Shown: positions 39,950 to 52,297, counted from the first letter of the stretch. The stretch: DNA of 64,000 bases from Cyanoderma ruficeps (GCA_008694505.1 VZDJ01000047.1:2365927-2429926); one strand, 5' to 3'. Notes: generated by a model not told the origin, from the sequence alone. Numbers and translations: made by a program.

Positions 39950-40214
39950 GCGCGCCTCTGCCCGCCACCGCCGGGGCCCCTCCTCCTCCTCCCGCCCCGA
40001 CGGCGGCTCTCACCCCCGGGCCCCGGCCCGTCCCGGGGCGAGCCCGCCGCCCCCCGCCCTCCCCTCCCCGGCGGTGCCGCCGCCCTGCCCGGGGCGGAGC
40101 GGGGGGGCCCGCGGGGGTGCCCGGTGCTCGCCGGGGGCACCGAGCGCTCTCCGGGCCGATGGCGACACCGCGCGGCGGCGCCGAGCACCGCGGGAACGGG
40201 AACCCGGCCCGGAG

Positions 40215-40385
40215 CCGTCGGGCCCGCAGCCCCCGGGGGCACCGGGACTGGCGCCGGGACCGACACCGGGACCGGCGTCCGCACCCGCACCGGCACCCGG
40301 GACCGGGGCCGATACCAGCACCCGTACCGGCACCGGCACCGGGACCAGCACCCGCATCTGCACCGGCACCGGGACCGGCATCCCC
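40215..40385. repeat. GC-rich degenerate hexamer repeat (CACCGG/GACCGG)
   Basis: About 170 bp made of variants of CACCGG, GACCGG and CACCCG, about 265-435 bp upstream of the MTNR1C ATG. It translates as proline-, arginine- and alanine-rich low-complexity frames on both strands, which explains the long frames seen there. Confidence 0.9.
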
Positions 40386-40571
40386 ACCCCTCCCGCCTCA
40401 GCTGCTCGCCCGGCCCCCGCCCTCGGGCACAGGAGGGTTACGAGGTGAAGTTTCGCACCTCGAGTCGCTGAAATCTTTCCCGGTGCTTTTGCTCCCCGCC
40501 GCCCCTCGAGGCAAACTCGTCCCCGCGGGGAGTTTTTCAATGACGCCGGGATAAGCCCATTCGCTTTCGGG

Positions 40572-40578
40572 TTTTATA
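40572..40578 (-). promoter_or_regulatory. Candidate TATA box for MTNR1C
   Basis: The minus strand reads AGTATAAAACCC at the edge of the CpG island, about 625 bp upstream of the ATG. If used, transcription would start near 40545 and the 5' UTR would cross the CCGG-rich repeat. A TATA-less start inside the island, closer to the ATG, is equally possible. Confidence 0.35.
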
Positions 40579-40680
40579 CTTTTTACGCGTTGTAATGTGT
40601 GCCCTGCAGAAGCGCCAGCAGCAATGTAAAGCTCAGTGGCCCCCTCGCCCAGCGGCTTCTCAGCCTCGGGAAAGCAGCAC

Positions 40681-40915
40681 TCAGTCGGGAGATACCCGGC
40701 TCCCTCAGTCGGGATATACCCGGCTCCCTCAGTCGGGAGATACCCGGCTCCCTCAGTCGGGATTCCCAACTCCTCCAATCGGGATACCCAGCTCCCCCAG
40801 TCGGGATATACCCAGCTCTCCCAGTCGGGATACCCAGCTCCTGTAGCCAGGACACCCAGTTCCCCCATTTGGGACACCCAGCTCCCCCAGTCGGGATTCC
40901 CATCTCCCGCAGCCC
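40681..40915. repeat. Minisatellite, about ten units of 21-24 bp
   Basis: Units are variants of TCAGTCGGGATATACCCGGC followed by TCCC; the first four are nearly identical and later ones lose the CpGs (CCCAGCTCC). The array lies 730-970 bp upstream of the receptor ATG, directly outside the CpG island. The 24-bp period keeps frames open on both strands; they are not proteins. Confidence 0.95.
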
Positions 40916-41231
40916 AGGCTGGGAGTGTCCCAGCTCCAGGGACAGAAAGATGAGCAGGCACAGCAGAAGTTCAAGGGAACAAAGTTTAATTCAAAATGTG
41001 ACTCCATTTATATACGTTTGTACAAAGGTCGAGAGATTGGCTACTTCAGGTCGCCACCTCTCCAGCCTGGATGGTGGACATGACCATCAATCGTATTTCT
41101 CTCAGAGGAGAAGTATGCAAACATTCTAAAAATACACATTGTTTAGATGAAGCTGCGTGAGAATCTGCAGCACAAACCCAGAAGGCAGAAAATTCAGGGC
41201 GACAGGAAGGTGCTGTAAGGTGTCCCTGGAA

Positions 41232-41310
41232 CTTTCTCTTCTTCGGGCTGAGCAAGCCCAGCTCTCTCAGGCTGTGCTCACGGCAGAGGTGCTCAGCATT
41301 GGCCACAGGC
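41232..41310 (-). mobile_element. CR1 LINE remnant, antisense
   Basis: The plus strand carries 'TTCTTCGGGCTGAGCAAGCC' and 'CAGCTCTCTCAGGCTGTGCT', 'CAGAGGTGCTCAGCATTGGC', matching the antisense CR1 segment on 'CTCCAGGCTGAACAAGCCCA'. Short and eroded. Confidence 0.75.
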
Positions 41311-41602
41311 AGGACAGAGGGCAGGGGCATGTTCAGGCTGTCCAGCACCACCTCCTCTGGCTCCTGCCCAAAGCCAACCCTTTGTGTGTGCAGGTCGAAG
41401 TGTCCGAGCAAACATTAAGGTTGTGTCACAACCCGTCGTGGGGGTTTTACAACTGCCTGGCAGAGTGAGTCAATAACAAAAAAGCAAAGCCTTTGATGGC
41501 TCATTCCCCGCCAGCAGAGAACAGACCACAGCAAGGTACAGCAGGGAACAGCAGCAAACAGGGTCTGCCCTGGCCTGGTGGCCTGGGGTCAGAGCCAGCC
41601 CT

Positions 41603-41780
41603 NNNNNNNNNNNNNNNNNNNNNNNNNNNNNNNNNNNNNNNNNNNNNNNNNNNNNNNNNNNNNNNNNNNNNNNNNNNNNNNNNNNNNNNNNNNNNNNNNN
41701 NNNNNNNNNNNNNNNNNNNNNNNNNNNNNNNNNNNNNNNNNNNNNNNNNNNNNNNNNNNNNNNNNNNNNNNNNNNNNNNN
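41603..41780. other. Assembly gap, 178 N
   Basis: A run of N. The right flank is C/A homopolymer-rich (CCCCACCCCCCCAAAAAACC), which suggests that a simple repeat or G-rich tract could not be assembled. Confidence 1.
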
Positions 41781-43084
41781 ACCCCAACCCCACCCCCCCA
41801 AAAAACCCAAAAAAACCCACCCCAAAACGCCCGAGAGTTTTAAAGAAAACTTATCATAATCCTGCATTTTCTAATTGTTAAAGACAGCATTTTTAACAAT
41901 TGATGTGCAGCTTCTTTTGGCTCCTTTATGACACTCTGCACTGAATCCTGCATAGTTTTGAAAACGTTTTCTCTGTGTAAACCAGATAATTTTGTTCATG
42001 GGCTTTCAGCTGCTCTGTTCAGGACATACCTGCAGACAGGAGTAAGGTCAATTCTCATGGACATATCCTCTCAGCACCTTTCACCTTCACTCTGCTCTTC
42101 TCTGTCATTTATAAGATGCTCTCAGTGTGTTTCAGCTGTGGAGAGCTGGGATGTGCCTTCAAAGGACCTGAACTTTACATACAAACCTCTTGGCAAGACC
42201 ACCAAAGCTACCCCAAAAAGATTTTGGCCTCACACTTAAAAAAAACCTTGCTCACACAGCAGTGTGGAGTAGAGGGGGTATAACATTTCATGGAATGAAT
42301 TCAACTGGGAAAAAGAAAAAGTTAAAAGTGCTTTTTTTCTGGCCAATTTTTTTTTTTTTGGTGTGTAATTTATACCTGCAAAAAGCAGTCATTTTCCCCA
42401 GCCTGGAGTTACTGCCCTGGATGGGAAAGTCTGCAGAGGTCTAGCAGGCACGTGTGCAGCTGCATAGTTGCAGCAACTAATCTTCCGTAAGAAACTTGGA
42501 AGAAATTGTGATAGATGCAGTGAGCAACTGCTTTCATCGCTGGAGTGATTTAGATGAATGATCTCCAGGCTGTTTCCTCCCACCTTCCTGCTAAATGGAC
42601 TCCTCACTGCTTCAATTAAGACCAGGCAAGCACTCCAGGAAGCAGCAGCGAGGGGAGGGGAAAAAAATGAAAGTAGAGGTATCAATGAGACCTTTTTAAT
42701 TACGCTTTACCAGAACTGCTGACATAAATCACGCTGAAATAAGAGTATCCCCAGTGTGTTAGAAGAATTTGTGCAAGGATCATGGATGTGATGGCAGGAG
42801 AAGGCGCCTGAATTAGGGTCAGAAACCAGAACCCTTCAGTACCTGAACGACACCAGGGAGAGCAGGTGCATGCAAACAGGAAAACCAAGTAAAATGTAAT
42901 CAGTGCAAAATATTCAAGCATCAAAAATGCAAAAAACTGTTAGAGTTTTGCTAACAGGGAGGCTGAGGGGGGCAGTGCCTGGCCCCTCCTGCCCTGCCCA
43001 TCACAGCAGCCCTGGCAGAGCATCTCTCACCCCCCCCGATGATGTTCAGTGGCACAAAACTCCCCTGTTTCCCAACCCCACCTA

Positions 43085-43460
43085 GCAGGGCACGCAGCCT
43101 CGTAAGAGTTAATCCAGGTGTACTGTAATAAATGGAAGCTTACATAATTGAAAAATAGCTGAGGCATTAATCTTCCTCCTCGCTACCTCGAGTCCTCTTT
43201 AAAAAGATTATTTTGTCTTCAGAGACAGCTTTAATGCTACTTAATGAATCGCTTATAAATGAAGAATTTTTTTCCCCTCTTATACAGGGGCAGGCTGACT
43301 ACTACATTGATTGTCACAGAGACAATTAACTTTTGTCAAATATATAAAGATAATGGCTGTTCTCTACAAATACTACCGTGCTGAATTTGGCGTATTTAAG
43401 GCAAATTTTTCTTGCTGTTTTGACTGAGCATGCTTAGTGACAGTGACATGCCCATGCCCT
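43085..43460. other. Candidate conserved enhancer-like block upstream of MTNR1C
   Basis: An AT-rich, repeat-free block about 3.1-3.5 kb upstream of the ATG with many TAAT/ATTA cores and an inverted pair ATTGTC-N5-GACAAT at 43310-43326, a spacing and layout like paired HMG-box (SOX) sites. No open frame. Conservation is inferred from texture only. Confidence 0.4.
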
Positions 43461-43754
43461 TCAGCCAGACCTGGGGAACTCCTCAAAATAATTAATAAAA
43501 ATAATGCCCCCTGGGCACCTGCTGGAACAGGTGGGTTAGCACTGGATCAGGAGTGCCGGGTTGGAAATTTCAGAATTCCAACATGAGCTCATTCAAAGGT
43601 GTCTCGGTGTCCCACTTCAAAGGAGGGAGGAGAAATGAAAAGAAAGGTGAGAGGTACAAAATCAGAGCCTCAATTTCCATGCTGCCTGTCTCAGTTGCAG
43701 ACAGGGTGCAGGCAAGCAATCTTTGATCTGTAACTCCCTCCTTGCTAAAGCAGG

Positions 43755-43797
43755 CACCAGGATCACAGGAACCACCAGGATCACAGGAATCACCAGG
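43755..43797. repeat. 18-bp tandem repeat x2.4
   Basis: Copies of CACCAGGATCACAGGAAC begin at 43755 and 43773, with a partial third at 43791. Confidence 0.9.
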
Positions 43798-45014
43798 ACT
43801 GTGGGGCAGGTTCGTGGTTTCCTCGCTGAAAATAACTCCCAGTGAGCTGCAAGGGCGATTTTATTGCCACTCCTGACTCCAAAGTCCCCGGGCAGTAACA
43901 CTCAGTTGTCTCCCTTGCCCGTGTCCCACCAAACACCTGCTCTGCTCCCCAGATCCACACACGGGGCAACAATGCTGAGTGAAGCTGAGCCCCTCTTCTC
44001 CCACCTCACCAGCCTAGCCAAGCACTCCTAGTTATTTCTAGCAAAAACTGCAGTCAGTGAAAGTTGGAATTTCTCAACTCATGGGCATTTTGACTCAAGC
44101 CATGGCCTTTGGGACACACACACAGGCAGAAGCAGGAATGAGGCTGGTAAATCCTTTGCCACACGGACTGCTTCCACACTCTTCAGGCCCTGCATGGCTG
44201 CTCCTGGTGATGGGCAGAGCAGGTTTCCTCCACCCCTGAACAGACTGGGCGAGAATGTAGAGGTCTCTGCTCTCTTCCATATTTATACCAGCAGCCTGCA
44301 GGTGTTGATTGTCACAAGGATGCAGTGCTTCAGCACAGCCTGTTCTGTTTGTTTAAGGCTTGTATTTAGAGCCCAGACAGTTGAGGTTCATTCCTTGGTG
44401 CAGTCTTAAGACTCACTGAGCTGACAAACACTAAAATAAGTCATTTAATCCTGCCATGCATCATGACTATTAGCATAAAAATCAGGGCAAACACCTTCCC
44501 CGCCCACCTTACCTCAATTCTGCCCTTAAATCCAGCTTGTGGCCCGGAGGCAGAGTTGTTTCCAAACAATTACCTACAGGGGAATCACCATTATGCACCT
44601 GCAGTTCTCTAGCCAAACACAGACAGCAGTCTTTACTCTCTCCCGAACTTTTCTCTCGCCCATTTGGGCTGTGCAGAGGCAACACAACTGTAAGAGAATC
44701 CCAGCCCTGGGAAAAACAGCGCTGGCTGCTCCAGCGATAAATAGATGGATGCAGCAGCTTGCCCTGGGCTGCCATGGCAGAGCAGATCAACAAACAAGCG
44801 GCTCTATTTACGCCCTGGTGCTTGCCCAGGAACTCCAGACAAACTAATAACCTTGTGTGCAGCCACTTCCCCTCTTTGTCCCCGGAGCAGCAGCCTGACA
44901 CTCACCCAGAACAGGCCCTGTTGTTAATCACTGCCTGCTCATTCAGCCCAACTGCTGAACGCTGCCACCCAAATTAAAAAAAAAAAAAAGGGGAAAGAAG
45001 GAAAACTCTGCGTT

Positions 45015-45450
45015 CCTTTTGCACCCTGAATAATAAATTACACCGTCAATGTTGCCTCAGGATGCAGCATCAAACCACTTCCTTTGCTCCAAGACGAGAT
45101 TTAAGAAGAATGACTTCGAGGCTGACTTGCCTTTTCAAATATCCCGTTTTTTTCCCCCCTCATCTCAAACTCGAGGATGCAACATGAATGAAACCAGAAT
45201 TAGCCTCATTACCAACAAGTAAAGGAGGGGGGGTGACCTAGATTCACTCTTTCTCTCAGAAGGAAGTGACGGCAAAAGTTTCAAACCTGTCATACGGGGC
45301 TGCAGCACATTTAGGTCGAAGTTGTTGCAATCAAATCATGCTCTTCCCTGGAAAGGCTTTTACTGGTGGGATGATTCGTGTGGCAGCAGCTGAATTATGC
45401 ATGGGATTTGTACAGTCTCTGCTGGCAGATAAATACGTGTGAAGGAAGTC
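45015..45450. other. Candidate conserved non-coding block
   Basis: Mixed-composition, repeat-free sequence with AATAATAAATTACACC, ATTAGCCTCATTACC and GCTGAATTATGCATGGG. It could be regulatory DNA; nothing in it codes. Confidence 0.25.
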
Positions 45451-48400
45451 AGGCTTTTCCCTGCAGCATCATCATCAGTGCCTCGAACCCAGCTCTGCAT
45501 CCCTGGGGACACGTGTGCTGGGTTTTGTGGTAGCTCTCAACCACCAGCTACATCCCATGGCAGGAACCAGCCTTGCTGCAGGTCTGAAGGTGCCAGGACA
45601 GAATGAGGGATGTTTTTCAGTGAATTTACTTAGTCCTACCCCAAAAAAAATGCCGAATAAGAGGGCCTGCTCCCAGCAAAGACAGCCTGGTTGCAGTGTA
45701 GGCTGCTCAGGGAGGATGTTCAAATGACAACTGAGAGGTATGGGAGTCTGCCCAGGTGACAATGGTGGCTGAGGAAAGATATGGAAATAGTCCAGCTGGT
45801 GGGGTTTGTTGGGGGAAAAAAACCCTCAGGGGAAGATTTAATTGATATATTTAACAGCTAACAAAACATAAAGAATTAAGTGTTTTAGTATCCAAGTAGG
45901 AAACTCCTGCGAATCGAAGCAATGCAAAGAGAGGAAAGTTTGTTCATGACAGACCAGTCCCCCCACCCCATTTGTGTTCAAGATCTGCCCTTGACTCAAG
46001 CAGAAGGATCACTCATTCTCCTCACACCATCCCCCAATGTGTGTCCTCAAGTGAGGTTGGGGCAGGCTTTTCCCCTCCACGGAAACCTCTTGGGACAGCA
46101 GGAGGAAAAGAGGGAGAAAAAAGGGAGCACTTCATCCTTTTCCTCATTGAGATTCCCCACCCAGTCCCTTTTCCTACATCAGAAACCAAACCCAAACCCA
46201 TTCCTGCTCCTTACAGGTGTCCTTTCACCATTCCCTTTCCAGCCCATCCCTTTTGCCCCAGCGTGCTGTGCACACAAAAATCTTGGCTGTTCTCACAGTT
46301 TTCCTAGGGCAGCTCTCACAGCCTCTCTCACCTCACTTTCTCTCCCCTTACTTCCCCCTCCTCCAGCCTGCTGTTCATCCCAGTTAGAGATCAGCTGGAG
46401 GAATCAGGTCAAACTTCTGGAAACATCAGGGTATTGCCCAGTTCATCACCACCTGTACGTGGAGAAGGGACCTAAATTTATCCTCTGACTGTGCAGGGGG
46501 AACAGTGTGAGATGGAAACTGCCGAGATGCTCTGGGGATTTTCCCCTTCACGTTTCCTGCCCTCCCCAGCCCCCCATTTGCATTTGGGGATGCACATCCA
46601 CCTGCAAAAGTTCTGCCCACGCCACGTCCGAGCTGCTTTTCCAGCTGGGGATGGCACAAGCCATTGCCATTGGCAGTTGCTTTCCAATGCTGAGGCTGAA
46701 ATTCCCATGGTTGTCCTCTGCAAGGAGAGAAACAACTGCCTTAAGGAAGAAGACAAGGAGCTTTCCCTTTCCTGGAGCAGCCCCTCCTGCAGCCTGGGAT
46801 GGCGACTTGAGCAAACTTCAGCTGCCCTTGCTGTAGGGGAGCTGTGTAGGACAGACAGTGCCACGCATTGTACTCTAAATATCCAGCTCTTAATTATGTC
46901 CCCAGCAGCACCTCTGTGCCTGCAGTAATGAGGGCTCAGCTACATCCAGAGCTGTTAGTGAGAGCCTGTTTTACTTCATCCTCATTATGGGAAACAGCCA
47001 GCTCGGATGCAGCAGCCAGGGAGATGTTTGCTCCCGTGAAGCAGATTGCCTTCCCCTGTCAATTACAGCAGAGAGCTCGGCAGCCCTGTGCAAATTGCTG
47101 GGTGAGAGCACAAATAGGAGGACACGAGAACCGATTAGAGCCCCCGGTGGCGGCTGGCTTAAAAACACCCGACGGGAACAGGGAGGTCAAGAGGGATAAA
47201 AGGCAGAGAGGTGATGGTGGCTGGGACATGTGGGGATGTGTGGAGCTACCTGGCTGAAGTGCAGCCACCCACAGTGGCAGGGTGGTGGGAGTTAACAGAG
47301 GGCCAGGGGACTCCACAATTAAAGTTTTTTCCCCCAGTGAGGAGATTCCCTTTCCTCAGGCTCCAACTTTGGCACATATCAGCAATGTGCAGCCCACAGA
47401 TGGGGAACTCCATATCCTTCAGGGAAATGGAAATGATTCTCTTCCCTTGCTGCACTCCCACTGAAAGCTCTGATTTCACTGGACAGCCCAGCACACCTGC
47501 AAAGCTCTGCAGCATTCCCAAGAGGTGAGCAGCCAGGTGTCTGGGCTGAGGTTGCACACAAACCTGCACCCAGGGCACAGCCCTGGTGCTCACACTGCAG
47601 CTGCTCTTACCTGAGGAAGCCCAGGGATAACTTCCATCATCAACAGACTCTTGTCCTGCTGGGTGCCCACTCCAGAGAACAGGATGAGAAAGTGTGTGTG
47701 GATTTTAAGCAATGGTCTCGAGGATGGTTTGTTCAGCCCTACAGACCTTGCTGACTCCTCCTGGGCCTAATCCACAGCCCCATTGCCCTGCTGAAGCCCT
47801 GCAGCCTGCCTTCTCTCCTTCCTTTGGGCAGGGACATGGCAATGTCCCTTCTGCCTGTGGCTCAGCCCAGGGTCAGGGACAACTCAGTGAAGGAACAACT
47901 TTCCTGCAGCAAAGCAGCTGAGTGCCCATCTCACAGAAATCACTTTGCTCTGCCCTATAACACATCACTGCTCATGAACGTCCACTGGTCCTCAACCCAC
48001 CCCCCATGGCCTGGTCTGATCTTCAGCTGCCCCTGTCAGGTCCACACCAACACCCAATGTGTGTGTGAAGTGTCACTTGTGTTTGCTCTGTCCCTCCCAT
48101 CTCACCAACAGCTCCAGAAACCTCCCCTGGGCATCAGCCCTGCACACTTACACCCATCAGTGTTTTTGGAGGCTCTGCAGGAGGGCATTGACCCCTGCTC
48201 ATAGAGCAGCCCTGTCTGAAGGAAAGCTATTGCATTTGCCTGGGTGGGCCTTGAAACTGGGCCTCTTTGTGCCCTGCAGATCCATTCTTCCCCTTCCCAC
48301 TCCTGCCAGAACCACTGGGGTTGCTCCCCCACCTCACCTAGGCCCCTTTGCTTCCCTTCTAGACGCTGCAGGCAGAGCTGCCTGTCATTTATTTCCTTGT

Positions 48401-51400
48401 ATTTAATTCTGCTAAGTCACAGGCACCAGAAATCTGCAGCTGGCAGCTCCAGGCTGCTTTCCAGCTTCTCCACGCAGACCTGCCAGCAGACGTTTTCAGT
48501 TTTGGTTCTCAGATCTCCATTACAGTCTGGTCTCACAACAGTGCAGCCACCAGCCCTCCAACTGTGCCATGTTCAACTCCACAGCCTTAGAGCTGCTACA
48601 AACGAGCTGCAAACTCCTCCTGCTCCTCCTGAGGAGAGGGTGTCCCTCCAGTGTGTCTTTCTTTGGCAGAGAGGGGTATCCTTCAGCTCTCCTCAGCACA
48701 CTTTGGTGCCTGGTTTTCCTCTCCACCCCAATTTTAGGCTCACAAGCAAAGACAGCTCTCTTCAGATCTGGTGATGTCAAAAACTCTTCTTTATCAGGAG
48801 CTCCACTTACCTCTGCAACAGGGTGAAAACAGTGCTTGAATTTCTGCTGCTTTCCTAGAGAATTTAAGTGACACTGAGCTGCAGGGCCATCCATCCTCCT
48901 GCTGCCTCTCCCTCAGCTCCTCACTCCTGGTTGTGCTCCGCCCTTCCTGCAGGAATTTCTGGGCCCAGGTTTCATTCAGTCGTGGGGAAGAAATGAGAGC
49001 TGTGGTTCATACCTCAGGAAATTCACTGAAAGTTGAACTAATAACTTAAGAGAAGAGGGAATAAAAAGGAAGGATTTTCATGTCTCAAGTTTATTCCGCT
49101 TTCCTAAAATCTGATTGAAGGGAGCAAATTTGGAGATGTTGAGTCAGTTATAAGGTTGAACGGGGTTGTGTGCATTTAAAATGAAACCCCCAGCAAATGG
49201 GATTCCCTCCCCCAGTCAGAGTTTGTCCCAGCCAGGGACTCAGAGCTCTCCCCAGGCAGTGGGCACTCCAGCCTGGCATGCAGTGTGCACACAAGAGCCT
49301 GAAGGAACGGGCAAGGCTGCTGAAGGAAAGCTGGATGCAAATTAAATCTATGATAGAGAGAGCTTGAAATTAAATATAAATTCAACTACAGAAAAGGTTG
49401 CCAAAGTTATTTAGGATTTGTATGTGTACGTTATATATATACACATACACTCACTCATATATATTTATAAAGACCAACAAATCCTATCTGTGTTCAAAGT
49501 GGGCAAGATGTTGCTATAGTAATCTTAATTTTACATTCCTTACGTTAAAAAGAAGATTGCAAGTTGTTTGGCACTCAGACTGTCTTTTTTGTTATAACAT
49601 GTGCTGCATTTAACCCAGTGGGACTCTGTTCCCTACCTCTTGAAACTATGGAAATAGAAATAACTACCAACAATAATGTCATCATCATTACATGGCAGCT
49701 TTGGATTCAGTTTCCTTTAAAATAAGGGAAAAAGGAAAAAAAAAAAAAAAAAGAGGCAGACAGATAAAGAAACAGACTGTGTATTTTAGCATTGAATTTA
49801 GGCTTGGACATGAACATGTCCTTGAGGACAAGGAGCCACCCTGGGAGCTGCAGGGGGAACAGGAGAGTCCTGGGTGGCAGAAGGAGAGCACCTGCTTCAG
49901 ATTCCATGTGGCACCAGCTGTGAATCACAAGTGACTCCACCAAAGCCAGGAAACCCTCCAAAGGGGGACCAAAAAGGATGGAAAACCAAAAGTGAGGTAC
50001 CTGTGCTGCACACACGCTGCAGAGAGTGACGAGATGGGGAGATGCAAACTTCCAGAAGATGAGATGGAATGAGATGAGACGGGGAGTTTTCCAGAAACTG
50101 GAGCTTCTCCAGAAGCTGGCGTGGGGCAAAGGGCTCTCTGCCCACACTGAGGGTCTCTGCCTGCGAGTGGGGAACTAAAAACAAAACTCCAACACCTCTC
50201 CCAAACCAGCCTCCCCCTCTAAGAGCCCTGCAGGTTGGAGGGTGGCAAAGGGCACCTGGCAGGAATGGGGCTGCACCCCCAGCAGCCTGGCCAGCCTCAG
50301 GGCCACCCCACAACTCCTCTGCCCCACAGCAGCTACCCCCTACCTTGGTCCCCTTCTGTGAGGGGCTGGGGGCTGCAGGGGGGCTCCAGCCTCCAAAATC
50401 TGGGCGCCCAGGCTCTCCCAGGGAAGAGCACAAACACCACTTTGCCTCCCTGGATTTGCTGGAGCTTCAGGTGGCAGCAGACCTGGGGGGGTGTGAGGCT
50501 GGGGATCCATCCAGCCCATCCCGTGCTCTGCAGAGACAAGAGCTGACTTGGAACATCCCCATCTGACATCAGCTCCCCGGAGTGTTTGTTTTCTCCAGAT
50601 TGATGGTGTTTACAACTCCAGGCATCTCCTCAGTCATCTGTGATCTCTGGCCGTGAGTGGGTCTCTCTGGGACATTGAATGACAAGCGTTGCTACAGTGC
50701 CAAGGAGATGGGGACCCTCAGCTGCCTGTGGCAGGGAGATGGCTGTGAAATCATGATTTATCTGGGGCTGGATTAAGTTATGTCTCTCTCTCCTGCCTGC
50801 CCTGGCAGTGGCTGCACACAGGTATGCTGTATTTCTTCCTTTAAACAGGAGAACTCAGGGCCATTCACCAGCAGCTGGAGGTCAGAAGGTGCCCAAATGT
50901 AAACTCCGGGACAGAGCTTGTCTGAGCATATCTGAGGGACAGAGCTGACAAGTGACAAATGGCCCGAGCTGAGTTTGCTCTATTTTGGCTCACACCACTG
51001 CTTGGGGAAATACAGGAAAGGAAAACAGGTGAATTATTGTCACCTTCAGGCTTAAACAAATGGAGGCTTCAAACAAAATTGCATTGCTTAGACGTTCAGA
51101 GGGGGAAATATTTACCTCCCGTGCAGAAATAAATGTTAGAGTTTATGAGTCACATAAACCCTTTTCATGCTGAAAATCCCTTCTGGATGAGAATGGGGAT
51201 ATTTCTCATTGTGGTCTTGATCCGTCCAATTTATTTGTGGATCAAAAGGATCAGCGAGGGCCTTTTCCTCCTGAAGATCTGGCAATGGGAAAAGTTTTTC
51301 CAGCGGGGGCTGGATGCCCACCTGTTTCTCCCCATCCTGACTCACACGGGCACCTTTCCCCACCCAGAGAGGACCCATCACTCCTGGCAGGAGATGCTCT

Positions 51401-51954
51401 GGTTGCCTCTTTGCACTGTGGGGGTTTTTGGCTGCAATAACAGGTCTGCCCTCTCATCTTGGTCACTCCCCAGGGCCAGGGGATGGAGTGGGGCTCCTCC
51501 AAACCCCCTGTCCAGGCTTTGGAGGAACACAAGGAGCAGAGCAAGGTGGAGCACAGGAACCAGTGGGCTAGACAGGAGGAGGGAGTTTTTCTCTCTCTTT
51601 CCCTGAGCACCCACCCTGCCAGGACACAGGATCCCAAACACCGGCACCCACCCTTTCCCCCTTAGCATGCGAGAGGGAGGTGCACCAAATTCATGGGCTA
51701 ATGGATGAGACAAAGAGGGGCAACCCCAGCCCGTGGGTGCGCCGTTCCACATCCCAGGGAGACAGAGAGCTGCAGATCCTGCGAGAGGCAAAGGCAGGGA
51801 AAGCTCATTCATATGCAAAGGGTTTAGATCTTGGGGAGACTGGCAGTGAGCTCATGCAGCACAGAATGAGCCTGCCCAGAGTTCTCTGCCTTTAGGAAAA
51901 AAGACACTGCCACTGCAGGAGCCCCCGGGCCTTGTGGAAAAACCACCATTTCCT

Positions 51955-52110
51955 TCTCTGGTGATGATTTATGTGGGAAGAAACCTCATTTTTCACTGAT
52001 CGTATTAGAGGTGCGGAATGGATTACAGCACGGAGTAACCCTGATAGCTGAGAAATTCAGTGTATGCAAATGCCTTAAACGGCTCTTCCTGTGAAAGGCT
52101 GCCGGTAGCT
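51955..52110. other. Candidate conserved non-coding block with an octamer site
   Basis: The repeat-free stretch contains ATGCAAAT (POU-type octamer) within GTGTATGCAAATGCC (about 52061-52075), plus GATGATTTATG and GGATTACAG (OTX/PITX-like) cores. Function is inferred. Confidence 0.3.
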
Positions 52111-52265
52111 GGGATGTGTCGGGGATGTGGCACCGACGAGCAGGCTGGTATTTAAAAGCAGAGGCTCTGTCACAAGGTACAGCACAAAGTCTGCTGACAT
52201 TTACAAACGCAACTGCTCCCGGGGAGCACAACTTGCACCTCTGCTCTGCAAACCCTGTGCCCGGT

Positions 52266-52293
<28 letters not shown>
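52266..52293. repeat. (AC)14 microsatellite
   Basis: Twenty-eight uninterrupted bases of alternating A and C, likely polymorphic. A shorter CA run lies at about 2323-2336. Confidence 0.98.

Positions 52294-52297
<4 letters not shown>

Larger units (their letters stand above)
39320..40560. promoter_or_regulatory. MTNR1C: CpG island over MTNR1C exon 1 and promoter
   Basis: GC content rises sharply and CpG dinucleotides become dense across about 1.2 kb that includes exon 1 and the sequence upstream of it, with several CCGCCC/GGGCGG-like boxes. This is the only such region in the window apart from a weaker GC-rich patch near 55.6-55.9 kb, and it marks the promoter. The high GC also opens long spurious frames on both strands (up to 365 codons). 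Confidence 0.85.

Noticed and set aside
39199..40448. Long open frames (333 and 365 codons) on both strands
   Set aside because: Compositional artefacts of the CpG island and the CCGG repeat; they overlap the real exon 1 in other frames and show only low-complexity Pro/Arg/Ala-rich sequence.
40398..41129. Repeat proteins of 176-187 codons on both strands
   Set aside because: Produced by the 24-bp minisatellite; both strands are equally open, which argues against coding.
41469..41867. Frames running through the N gap
   Set aside because: They contain undetermined bases and are meaningless.
7738..45515. Perfect CACGTG E-boxes (for example 7738, 8006, 15390, 23560, 23804, 36689, 37670, 42449, 45510) as clock-control sites
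   Set aside because: A 6-mer is expected about 15 times by chance in 64 kb, so the count gives no evidence of circadian control.
45922..46488. 188-codon plus-strand frame
   Set aside because: Pro/Ser-rich chance frame without domain, splice context or recognisable homologue.
49897..50433. 178-codon minus-strand frame
   Set aside because: No recognisable domain, overlaps several other equally long frames on both strands in a GC-rich stretch.
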